This document shows, piece after piece, positions 6,112 to 12,954 of a stretch of 19,110 bases of DNA. This stretch comes from Caryophanales bacterium UBA3935. GTDB lineage: Bacteria > Bacillota_I > Bacilli_A > ML615J-28 > CAG-698. The notes under the pieces are model-generated. The model worked only from the letters and a program-made list of their open reading frames with translations, searched no databases and was not told where the DNA came from. Positions within the stretch are counted from its first letter, which is position 1; every line of letters starts with the position of its first letter. The stretch covers positions 565-19,674 of the forward strand of contig DGED01000064.1 in the NCBI GenBank assembly GCA_002385755.1, given 5' to 3'. A program made the position numbers and the translations under genes.

Positions 6112-6768
6112 TCAAAAACTAATTAACTCTTCCTTTAGTTTTCCATGTTTAAAGGCAGCATTTCCAGATAAGTTTCTCATTAAAAATTTTCTTAATCCTT
6201 TATACTCGTCTCCTATAAAGCCAAGTCTTAATAGAAAACACCTAAAGTCATATTTTTCATTCTCACTTTTCTTTGCTGTGGATGTAACCCTATTTCGATC
6301 TATAGCCATTTTGCATAAGGCTTCAGTAAACTGTAAGTAATAGTTTACCTCACCACTGTCATCCGTCTTTGGATACCATGGAAACCTAACCTTCACATCA
6401 TTTTCAATAATTCGCAAATCAAATGTACCAATAGCTTTACAGATTAGTTCACCTTTAGCAAATACTATCTTATGTAGATTTTCTAATGCCTTATCAGAAA
6501 ACATTTCTCTTGGCATTGCTACTTCGAAACCATCAAATGCATTTTCACCATAGTTTGTGGGAATAAACCCTTTCTCCTCAAGCTTTGCGACCAAACTGTG
6601 TATTTCTGCAGGAGTCATGCTTTCATTTATTAAAAGCGATCCTTCTTTATCAACATTAGGCATAGTATTAATGATACCATTTAATTCGCCAAGTTTACTA
6701 TTAGCTGTATTTAACGCTTTATAAATGTCAATATCATCATAGTTTAATCCAAACGGTAAATAGCGCAT
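6112..6768 (-). CDS. Chimeric ORF: Fic N-terminal segment fused to a 'virulence-related' mobile-element protein
   Basis: I choose the ATG at 6768 because GAAGGTGAT lies 3-11 bases upstream; an upstream ATG at 6786 lacks an RBS. Residues 1-38 are a Fic_N-type segment (DIDIYKALNTANSKLGELNG, then TMPN), the piece missing from the Fic protein at 2422-3357. From about residue 39 the protein matches the C-terminal two thirds of a family annotated in conjugative and other mobile elements of Firmicutes as 'virulence-related protein'. Its marks are RFPWYP, then ALCKMA, then NEKYDFRCFLLRLGFIGDEY and LSGNAAFKHG. That family's own N-terminal part is missing. The fusion is in frame, under the former fic start region. 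Its biochemical role is unknown, and whether the chimera folds is doubtful. The name 'virulence' is only a database label. Confidence 0.75.
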   Translation of the reverse strand: MRYLPFGLNYDDIDIYKALNTANSKLGELNGIINTMPNVDKEGSLLINESMTPAEIHSLVAKLEEKGFIPTNYGENAFDGFEVAMPREMFSDKALENLHKIVFAKGELICKAIGTFDLRIIENDVKVRFPWYPKTDDSGEVNYYLQFTEALCKMAIDRNRVTSTAKKSENEKYDFRCFLLRLGFIGDEYKGLRKFLMRNLSGNAAFKHGKLKEELISF

Positions 6769-6776
6769 ATTATCAC

Positions 6777-6824
6777 CTTCATGCACAAATTTTATGTGCG
6801 CAAAGTCAATATGTGCACAAAAAA
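6777..6824 (-). promoter_or_regulatory. Cluster of three TTGTGCACA-like elements upstream of the former fic start
   Basis: On the minus strand the order is TTGTGCACAT, seven bases, TTGCGCACAT, five bases, TTGTGCATGA, ending just before the RBS of the gene starting at 6768. Two related elements precede the broken XRE regulator (2347-2378). A shared operator is the simplest reading. Confidence 0.45.
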
Positions 6825-7007
6825 CATTCTAACTAAACTATATTCATCTTTTTTTATTTTATTATATCTAAAAGTCTTTAAAATAATAATATCAGGTTTA
6901 TAGGCATAATTATGAAAGTATCCCATATCAACCTCTTTTATCACATGTTGATTAGTTTATATCACAACCATTTTATCAAACAAAGCCAAATAATACAAAT
7001 TTTCTAT

Positions 7008-7035
7008 AAAAAGAAAAAGCCTCATAATAGAGACT
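7008..7035 (-). terminator. Terminator of the pit operon
   Basis: On the minus strand AGTCTC, loop TATTAT, GAGGCT (one G-U pair), then a T-rich run TTTTCTTTTT, starting five bases after the stop codon of the DUF47 gene. Confidence 0.75.
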
Positions 7036-7039
7036 CGTG

Positions 7040-7663
7040 TTAAATATTTTTCATAATGACCGATTCGATAACATCGGCGACGTCCTCGCAGGCGTCACAA
7101 CAATTTTCAAACTGCAAGAGGACCTTATCCCAGATAATCAATTCTATCGGATCGACCGTATCAACATAGAGTTTCCTGACGGCTTCCGTATAAAGGCGGT
7201 CGGCCTTTTCCTCAAGATTATTAACCTCGACGATATAATCTCTTAATTTTGTTGATTTCTTAAAATCATGAAACTCATCAAACGCCTTTACCAAAGCTTT
7301 ACAACTGTCGATAACGATTCTCGAGAACTCGACGAGTTCCGGTCTCAACTTCTTCACGTTATACATGTAGAAACACAACAAAACGTCCTCAATAGCGTCG
7401 GTAACGTTGTCAATCGTTTGGCAGATCGCGATGATGTCTTCTCTTTCAATCGGCGTAATAAATTCCCTGATTAATTTAAAGATGACGGTGTGATTCGCGG
7501 TATCGGCCTGATGTTCGATTTCATGCATATTATTCAATTCTTCTTTAATGTCGCGGTTGTCATAATCAAGAATGATTTCGTTTAAAAGCTCGGCTTCCCG
7601 CAAAGAATACTTTGCTAGCTCGGAAAAAGAAACAAAATAATAATTTTTTTTCAGTTTCGACAT
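7040..7663 (-). CDS. PhoU-like DUF47 protein, Pit accessory protein
   Basis: 207 residues, all-helical, of the DUF47/PhoU-like family that accompanies Pit phosphate transporters. Repeated acidic E/D-x3-D patterns typical of PhoU-type metal-binding bundles are visible: HEIEHQAD, TIDNVTDAIED, NNLEEKADRLY and CEDVADVIES. ATG at 7663 follows AAAGGAAAATAAGGAA, and only 18 bases separate it from the stop of the transporter, so both are on one transcript that ends at the terminator at 7008-7035. In this family the partner is thought to modulate Pit activity at the inner face of the membrane (established context; the exact mechanism is inference). Confidence 0.9.
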   Translation of the reverse strand: MSKLKKNYYFVSFSELAKYSLREAELLNEIILDYDNRDIKEELNNMHEIEHQADTANHTVIFKLIREFITPIEREDIIAICQTIDNVTDAIEDVLLCFYMYNVKKLRPELVEFSRIVIDSCKALVKAFDEFHDFKKSTKLRDYIVEVNNLEEKADRLYTEAVRKLYVDTVDPIELIIWDKVLLQFENCCDACEDVADVIESVIMKNI

Positions 7664-7681
7664 TTCCTTATTTTCCTTTCT

Positions 7682-8737
7682 CTAAAAGATCAAAATAAAT
7701 AATTTCGCCATCCCGTAGCCGATAAGCCCGCATCCGGGAAAAGTCAATAGCCAGGTCATCACTAAATCGCCAACGACGTTCCACTTGACCGAGGAGAATC
7801 TTTTCGCGGAGCCGACGCCCATTATCGACGTCGTTTTCATGTGCGTGGTGCTCACAGGGATTCCCCACACCGACGAAAGCAAAAGACAACCCGAGGCCGC
7901 GAGATCGGACGCGAAGCCTTGATATTGTTCAAGGCGGACCATGTCCATCCCGACTTTCTTAATGATTCGATACCCGCCGATTGAGGTTCCCAAAGCCATC
8001 ACTGCGGAGCTTAAGATCATCAGCCAAACGGGAATAAAGAATTCCGTAACCTGGTACTGTCCCTGGGACAGGAACACGCCGAGCATGAAAACGCCCATAA
8101 ATTTCTGACCGTCCTGAGCTCCGTGCATGAAAGCCATCGCGGACGCGCTGACGATTTGTCCCTTTCTAAAGAAATTTTGCGCTTTGCTGCGGCGGACGTT
8201 TTTAAAGATTTTCTCCAATAGTTTTACAAAAAGCCAGCCCGAACCAAACCCTAAAACCGTCGAAAGGCCGATGCCGTAAAGCACTTTGACCCATTCGGAG
8301 GGATTGATGCCGGAAAATCCGTTTTGCAGGGCGATTGCCGCGCCGGAGATACCGGCGATCAAGGCGTGGCTTTCGCTTGTCGGGATTCCGAAAAACCAGG
8401 CAAGAGTCGCCCAAATAACGATTCCAATCATCGCCGCCGATAGCGCGGTTATCGCCAGTTTCGCGTCGCCGCCAAAATCGACCATATTATAAATGGTCGC
8501 CGCGACCTTGGCGTTAAACATCGTCATGATGAAAACACCGAGAAAATTAAAGAAGGTTGCCAAAATAATCGCGTTCCGCGGGGTAATGGCTTTTGTAGAT
8601 ACGCATGTGGCGATCGCGTTGGGGGCGTCCGTCCAACCGTTTATCAAAATAACGGCCAGAATCAGGAGAACCGTGACTAAGGCGATTGGATTGGAAATCA
8701 CATGTTCAACAAACTCGAAAAAATCAATTGACTGCAT
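7682..8737 (-). CDS. pit: Pit-family inorganic phosphate transporter
   Basis: 351 residues with about ten hydrophobic segments. The two inverted halves of the PiT family are clear: GWTDAPNAIAT (34-44) with GIPTSESHA (117-125) in the first half, and HGAQDGQKFMG (205-215) with GIPVSTTH (292-299) in the second. These are the phosphate/cation-binding signatures. It is a low-affinity secondary importer of phosphate (probably as metal-phosphate) driven by H+ or Na+. ATG at 8737 has AAAGGA nearby on the minus strand. The gene is the first of a two-gene unit with DUF47. A TATAAT (minus strand, 8781-8786) lies upstream but without a clear -35. Confidence 0.95.
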   Translation of the reverse strand: MQSIDFFEFVEHVISNPIALVTVLLILAVILINGWTDAPNAIATCVSTKAITPRNAIILATFFNFLGVFIMTMFNAKVAATIYNMVDFGGDAKLAITALSAAMIGIVIWATLAWFFGIPTSESHALIAGISGAAIALQNGFSGINPSEWVKVLYGIGLSTVLGFGSGWLFVKLLEKIFKNVRRSKAQNFFRKGQIVSASAMAFMHGAQDGQKFMGVFMLGVFLSQGQYQVTEFFIPVWLMILSSAVMALGTSIGGYRIIKKVGMDMVRLEQYQGFASDLAASGCLLLSSVWGIPVSTTHMKTTSIMGVGSAKRFSSVKWNVVGDLVMTWLLTFPGCGLIGYGMAKLFILIF

Positions 8738-8936
8738 AAGCTTCCTTTTTCATATTGTTTTTTCCAAAACATCATATCCGATTATAATTATTGTTTAATT
8801 TAATCCCGTGGATATGCAATAAAAACGTATAACTTGTATGCGAACAAAAAAACCAAGTAAAATTATATCATAAATCAATATTTTTGCCAATGTGTAAAGA
8901 TAATGATAACGGTTTTTTGTCATAATTTGGCTGTGA

Positions 8937-9590
8937 TTATATGTATTTGCTTCCTTCCCTGACGCTCAGTCTAGCGAGCCGGCCTCGGTATCTATCGAGA
9001 AAATCACGCACCCAAACGGGATTCGTTTTGCTGTATTCGCGCAAACTCCAACCGATCGCCTTGTTTATGAAAAATTCATCGCTTCCCAAATTATTGCGGA
9101 TAATCTCTTCCAATAAGGCGGTGTCGGTTTTGTCCTTCCGCTTGCGTTGATGATTGATGGCGATGCGCCGCAACCAAATATTATCGTCACGGCTCCAAGA
9201 AAGAAGGATCTCGTCTACCCGCCGGTCGCGAAAAGCGATATCGCCGATAATGGTATCCAAACTATCAACCGTGTCCCACCACGATTTTGTAACGGCCAAG
9301 CGTTTTAAGCGATCGATGTCATCGATCGTCAAGCGGGCGCGGATTCTATCCAAATAAGAAAGCGCCACGTACTGCAACTCCCTGCGCGGGTCTTCCCAAC
9401 AGGAAAAAACAAAATTCCAGTCGACATCCTTTTGCTTACTCATTTCCATAAGAATCGGGGCGATTATTTCCCGCCGTTCGGGTGTTTTTATGCCATAAAA
9501 AAGAAACTGGTTGCGCATGTAGGCGGCCATTTCTTTCGCCCGGCGCGGGTTTTCTCTTTTCTTAAATTCTCCGACAATCACTTGATACAT
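8937..9590 (-). CDS. AlkD-type DNA alkylation repair glycosylase
   Basis: 217 residues of HEAT-like helical repeats. AlkD enzymes flip no base; they hold N3- and N7-alkylated bases with a conserved Trp/Asp/Arg set and release them by glycosidic cleavage. Here the set appears as W105 and D109 in SWWDTVDSLDTI and R141/R142 in IWLRRIAINHQ, with a further Trp in KAIGWSLREYSK (family knowledge; residue matching is mine). A longer frame begins with TTG at 9626, but the ATG at 9590 has GGAG 9-12 bases upstream within that extension, and the protein then starts in the usual family manner (MYQVIVGEFKKREN). It is a single gene; no obvious terminator follows. Confidence 0.9.
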   Translation of the reverse strand: MYQVIVGEFKKRENPRRAKEMAAYMRNQFLFYGIKTPERREIIAPILMEMSKQKDVDWNFVFSCWEDPRRELQYVALSYLDRIRARLTIDDIDRLKRLAVTKSWWDTVDSLDTIIGDIAFRDRRVDEILLSWSRDDNIWLRRIAINHQRKRKDKTDTALLEEIIRNNLGSDEFFINKAIGWSLREYSKTNPVWVRDFLDRYRGRLARLSVREGSKYI

Positions 9591-9690
9591 TTTTAGATCT
9601 CCGTTTCTTTTATTTTTTATCCGCAATATCGAATAAATTCATGTATATTCTACCCTTTTTTTATTATCAATTCAACATCCTTCTTGTGAA

Positions 9691-9735
9691 ATAAAAAAAA
9701 CACTAAAAACTTTAACAGCATTTTAGTGTTTTTTC
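9691..9735 (-). terminator. Terminator of the frameshifted hypothetical gene (bidirectional form)
   Basis: AACACTAAAA and TTTTAGTGTT (arms about 9699-9708 and 9721-9730) with a 12-base loop. It is flanked by A8 on the left and T6 on the right, so it can act in both directions. It starts ten bases after the stop at 9745 on the minus strand. Confidence 0.75.
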
Positions 9736-9744
9736 GTCAATGTT

Positions 9745-10257
9745 TTATAACTCTTCTATCATCATGATATCAATGCTTAAACCGAAATAAGTGGAAACAG
9801 ACACTTCATCGGGGCTTAACCCGATTATCGTCGTTTTGGAATATTCCTTTTGCTCATCAACAAAATCAGCAATCGTTTTGTCGGAAATATTCCACAGCCA
9901 TAAAGGCGGCGCGATATCGATAACGCCAAATCGGACTTCTTCAAAATCATCCATTCGCGATAATATGTCGGCGACATGCATAACGTTAAAATACCCGGGT
10001 TCCGTTAATTCTAAATATAAATCATTAAAGCCTTTGCTCACGGAAGTAAAATCCAGATAAGGAAAATCATTAACGGTATAAGTTTTTTCTCGATCAAGGT
10101 TTGCCGGTCTTACTTTTAAGCCTTCATATCCTAAACGGAGGATGATAATATTTACAATCGCCCGTGACTTCGATTACCAACTCTTCCCCACCCTTAATCG
10201 TTTTGGTCCGGGCAAATAAATCGCGGTTATCATAACTCTCAAAAGCTCACTTCTCAT
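9745..10257 (-). pseudogene. Hypothetical protein of about 171 aa interrupted by two opposite frameshifts
   Basis: ATG at 10257 has a good RBS (GAAGGGGG) and begins MRSEL. After the CTTTT run near 10243 the protein-like reading moves to another frame: ESYDNRDLFARTKTIKGGEE, then LVIEVTGDCKYYH. Near 10150 it returns to the original frame with LRLGYEGLKVRPANLD and continues to the stop at 9745. In the unshifted frame TAA interrupts the middle. The total length, 513, is a multiple of three, so the two shifts cancel. The first shift lies in a run of T, so a sequencing or assembly error is possible. The 98-residue tail alone could start at a GTG (10041), but it has no RBS and lies within the longer coding signal. 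Product unknown; alpha/beta, no membrane segment. Confidence 0.7.
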
Positions 10258-10401
10258 TGTCCCCCTTCATTAATATCATATGCGGGCACAAAGGAAAAAA
10301 AACACCATGTTTCAATCATAAGTTTACATATTCTAAATTTTAACGTATTTTTCCTTCATAAACATTTTACCAAACATAACCAATTTTTTTTGATGGAAAA
10401 G

Positions 10402-10428
10402 TAAAAAAACCATACCGCTTCGGTATGG
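10402..10428 (-). terminator. Terminator of tRNA-Glu
   Basis: CCATACCG (10410-10417), loop CTT, CGGTATGG (10421-10428), a perfect 8-bp stem. On the minus strand it is followed by seven T. It lies 11 bases beyond the tRNA 3' end. Confidence 0.85.
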
Positions 10429-10439
10429 CGTTTTTCGAA

Positions 10440-10515
10440 TGGTGACCCGTACGGGATTCGAACCCGTGAATGTAGCCTTGAGAGGGCTATGAGTTAACCG
10501 CTTCTCCAACGGGCC
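10440..10515 (-). tRNA. tRNA-Glu (anticodon CTC)
   Basis: The minus strand folds into a complete cloverleaf. The acceptor is GGCCCGT with ACGGGTC (one G-U pair), and the T arm contains GGGTTCGAATCCC. The anticodon stem TAGCC/GGCTA encloses the loop CTCTCAA, so the anticodon is CTC, reading GAG. The D arm GGAGAAGCGGTTAACTC is typical of glutamate tRNAs. The discriminator is A and CCA is encoded in the genome (10440-10442). It has its own promoter and terminator and is therefore a single-gene unit. It is read away from the alcohol dehydrogenase gene. Confidence 0.95.
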
Positions 10516-10526
10516 TTTTCACAACT

Positions 10527-10555
10527 ATTATACTAAATATCGATAAAAAATACAA
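10527..10555 (-). promoter_or_regulatory. Promoter of tRNA-Glu
   Basis: On the minus strand TTGTAT (10555-10550), 17 bases, TATAAT (10532-10527), ending 11 bases before the tRNA 5' end. The -10 is a perfect consensus. Confidence 0.8.
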
Positions 10556-10616
10556 TATGGAATTATAAGAACTTCTCGATTGCTTATTTAGTGAAAACAC
10601 TTACTTTAAACCAACC

Positions 10617-10645
10617 TTGAACAAACAAAAAAATTATGGTAATAT
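10617..10645 (+). promoter_or_regulatory. Promoter of the alcohol dehydrogenase gene
   Basis: TTGAAC (10617-10622), 17 bases, TAATAT (10640-10645), about 65 bases before the ATG at 10710. Spacing is ideal and the -35 differs from consensus only at its fifth base. Confidence 0.65.
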
Positions 10646-10709
10646 ATTATATGGAATAACAAAATCTGTCAATAATTTTTAAAATAATTATACAGAAAGA
10701 GGGTAAAGA

Positions 10710-11756
10710 ATGAAAGAAACCATGAAGGCCTTGGTTTATCACGGTCCGGGTAAAATTTCGCTCGACGAAGTGCCCGTTCCCAAAATCATTGAGCCGGATG
10801 ACGCGATTGTCCGCGTCACGACTTCCACGATCTGTGGAACCGACATTCACATTTGGCATGGCGGTTTGCCGGAAGTAACGCCGCCCAGGATTCTCGGTCA
10901 TGAGTTTTGCGGCGAGATAGTCGAGGCGGGGCCGGCCGTCAGAAACGTTAAAGTCGGGGATCGCTGCGCCATATCATGCGTTACCCAATGCGGCGAGTGT
11001 TTTTATTGCCGGACGCAAACATATTCGCATTGCGATACCGGGAGTTGGATTTTTGGTTACATGATTGACGGCTGCCAAGCCGAATACGTCCGCGTCCCCC
11101 ACGCCAATCTGGGGTGTTACGTTATTCCCGATAATCTAACCGACGAGGACGTGCTGCTTGTCGGCGATATTCTATCCACCGGTTACATGGGAGTCGAAAA
11201 CGCGCGCATCCAACCCGGCGATGTCGTCGCCGTAATGGGTAGCGGTCCCGTCGGAATGTGCGCGATGGCGACCGCGAGGTTATGGGGACCGTCCCGAATC
11301 ATAGCGGTCGACACGATTCAATCGCGGCTTGACTTTGCCGTGAAGAACGGCTGGGCCGATGTCGGGCTCAATCCCAATGATTGCGATATCATTGAAGAAA
11401 TCAAGAAATTGAGCCACGGCCGCGGCGCCGACGCTTGCATCGAGGCAGTAGGCGTGACGCCGACGATGAAATACGCCTTAGACGCGGTCCGTCCCGGAGG
11501 CAACGTATCCGTCATCGGCGTTTTCGAAAAACCGTTCGAACTGGAAATGAACAAATTATGGATCAAAAACATCAACATCAGCATGGGGCTTGTCAACGCC
11601 AACCGCATCCCCCAATTAATCGATTTAATCGCCGCGGGAAAAATCAACATGAAGCCGCTTATCACTCACCGCGCGCCGCTTGATGACATCTTAACAGGCT
11701 ACGACGTTTTCGGCGGTAAAAAAGACAATTGCATCAAATGGGTAATCAACTATTAA
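10710..11756 (+). CDS. Zinc-dependent medium-chain alcohol dehydrogenase
   Basis: 348 residues of the MDR family. Catalytic zinc ligands are visible as C42 (TICGTDIH), H64/E65 (LGHE) and D153 (VGDILSTGY). Structural zinc cysteines C94, C97, C100 and C108 lie in CGECFYCRTQTYSHC. The Rossmann loop GSGPVG is at 177-182 and an aspartate at 201 ends the second strand, which favours NAD over NADP. The sequence is near secondary-alcohol/threonine-type dehydrogenases, and the Asp third ligand resembles bacterial secondary-alcohol dehydrogenases. The substrate cannot be fixed. ATG at 10710 has AGAGGG upstream. The gene stands alone between its promoter and the terminator at 11771-11803. Confidence 0.92.
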   Translation: MKETMKALVYHGPGKISLDEVPVPKIIEPDDAIVRVTTSTICGTDIHIWHGGLPEVTPPRILGHEFCGEIVEAGPAVRNVKVGDRCAISCVTQCGECFYCRTQTYSHCDTGSWIFGYMIDGCQAEYVRVPHANLGCYVIPDNLTDEDVLLVGDILSTGYMGVENARIQPGDVVAVMGSGPVGMCAMATARLWGPSRIIAVDTIQSRLDFAVKNGWADVGLNPNDCDIIEEIKKLSHGRGADACIEAVGVTPTMKYALDAVRPGGNVSVIGVFEKPFELEMNKLWIKNINISMGLVNANRIPQLIDLIAAGKINMKPLITHRAPLDDILTGYDVFGGKKDNCIKWVINY

Positions 11757-11770
11757 TAAAACAACAGCGC

Positions 11771-11803
11771 ATGAGCGCCGACATTATCGGCGCTCATTTT
11801 TTT
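11771..11803 (+). terminator. Terminator of the alcohol dehydrogenase gene
   Basis: ATGAGCGCCGA (11771-11781), loop CATTA, TCGGCGCTCAT (11787-11797), then seven T: a perfect 11-bp GC-rich stem. Confidence 0.92.
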
Positions 11804-11813
11804 ATACGCGCGT

Positions 11814-11853
11814 AAAAAAACTACTTTTTCAGTTTATCCTGAAAAAGTAGTTT
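11814..11853 (-). terminator. Terminator of the argS operon
   Basis: CTACTTTTTCAG (11821-11832), loop TTTATC, CTGAAAAAGTAG (11839-11850), a perfect 12-bp stem. On the minus strand it is followed by seven T, 19 bases beyond the M42 gene stop. Confidence 0.85.
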
Positions 11854-11871
11854 GCATGTCTCGAATCATTT

Positions 11872-12954
11872 TTAATCATAAGTGATGGCGTCAACCGTTT
11901 TACGGTCTAATTTTTTAATTACCGCCGTCATCAACCGGATCGCGTTCTCATAATCATCCTTATGAACAATCGACGTATGAGAATGAATATACCTGGTGGC
12001 GATGCAGAATGACATCGCCGGGACGCCGCTATGCGTCAGGTGCACGGCGCCGGCGTCGGTGCCGCCGCGACGGAGATAATCAAGCTGGTAAGGGATGTTT
12101 TCCTCTTTCGCGATTTCAATGACCTTCTCGCGCAGGGCGACATGACCAATGAGCGCGCCGTCATAGACCAGAAGGCACGGTCCGGCTCCGAGTTTTATCG
12201 ACATATCGGTTCCCGGGGTATCCTTGGCGATTCCCACGTCAATCGCGAAACAAATGTCCGGTTCGATCGCGTATCCGGAGGTGCGGGCGCCTCGCAGGCC
12301 GACCTCTTCCTGCACGGTACCGACGCCGTAGGCGATATTCGGATGAGTCTCGTCCTTAAGACGCTTGAACACCTCGAGAACGATCGCGCAGCCCAAGCGG
12401 TTATCCAATGCCTTGCCGAGAAGATAATCGGGGTTGGCAAGCGGGCGGAAAGCAATCTTCGGGCAAATCATGTCGCCGACACGGATTCCCAAGTTTTCCG
12501 CTTCCTCTTTGTTTTTAACGCCGATATCAAGAAACATATCGTCAATTGTCGCAGCGGCCTTCGCTTCCTCGGGTTTTAAAAGATGCGGCGGTTTCGACCC
12601 GATCACGCCCTCGTAGGTTTTCCCCTCGACGGTCGTTACCGTGTATTGCTGGGCAAGCATTACCTGGCTCCACCAGCCGCCGATTGTCTGAAACTTCAAA
12701 AATCCCTCGTCGGTAATTTTAGTCACGATCATTCCGATCTCGTCCATATGACCGGCGAGCATGATTTTCGGGCCGGCCGGGTCGCCCGTCTTCCGGGCGA
12801 TGATCGAACCCAACCCGTCATACGAAATCTCTTCTTTGGACACGACTTCCAAGAATTCGCGCTCCATAAATTTGCGCACGTTTTTCTCGTGGCCGCCGAT
12901 GCCGTCAATCTCGCAAAGTTCCTTAAGGAGTTGTGCTTCTTTAGTCAATTTCAC
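11872..12954 (-). CDS. M42-family metal-dependent aminopeptidase
   Basis: 360 residues. The M42/M18-like dinuclear metal site is visible: H69 and D71 (AGHMDEIG), D184 (KALDNR), E216/E217 (VQEEVGLRGA, catalytic base plus ligand), D239 (AIDVGIA) and a final histidine at 324/326 (YIHSHTS). Such cytoplasmic enzymes are large oligomers that trim residues from short peptides; glutamyl/lysyl or general aminopeptidase activity cannot be told apart here. The start is GTG at 12954, overlapping the stop of the DUF308 gene (GTGA), so it is translationally coupled as the last gene of the argS operon. Confidence 0.93.
   Translation of the reverse strand: MKLTKEAQLLKELCEIDGIGGHEKNVRKFMEREFLEVVSKEEISYDGLGSIIARKTGDPAGPKIMLAGHMDEIGMIVTKITDEGFLKFQTIGGWWSQVMLAQQYTVTTVEGKTYEGVIGSKPPHLLKPEEAKAAATIDDMFLDIGVKNKEEAENLGIRVGDMICPKIAFRPLANPDYLLGKALDNRLGCAIVLEVFKRLKDETHPNIAYGVGTVQEEVGLRGARTSGYAIEPDICFAIDVGIAKDTPGTDMSIKLGAGPCLLVYDGALIGHVALREKVIEIAKEENIPYQLDYLRRGGTDAGAVHLTHSGVPAMSFCIATRYIHSHTSIVHKDDYENAIRLMTAVIKKLDRKTVDAITYD

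Larger units (their letters stand above)
3358..6654. mobile_element. About 3.3 kb inserted fragment of phage/satellite and mobile-element DNA splitting fic
   Basis: The left edge joins the fic 3' part to a primase gene lacking its 5' end; the right edge joins the fic 5' part in frame to a 'virulence-related' gene lacking its 5' end. Inside are phage-type small genes, an HK97-type capsid gene and a zinc-ribbon membrane protein. No integrase, transposase, terminal inverted repeats or clear target duplication is visible. Both outermost genes are cut through, which suggests either a piece of a larger element captured at a break or a larger insertion that later lost its middle. Edges are uncertain by about 10-20 bases. 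Confidence 0.65.

Noticed and set aside
3340..6670. Insertion sequence or transposon with target duplication and terminal repeats
   Set aside because: I compared the sequences at both joints and saw no inverted terminal repeats, no direct duplication and no transposase or integrase gene.
6912..7043. Short ORF of 43 codons between the chimeric gene and the pit operon
   Set aside because: No RBS, low-complexity Lys-rich end, and it reads through the terminator hairpin of the convergent gene.
12031..12579. 182-residue open frame on the plus strand
   Set aside because: It lies wholly opposite the M42 peptidase, whose active-site residues are all present, and has no RBS or recognisable motif; a GC-rich antisense shadow.
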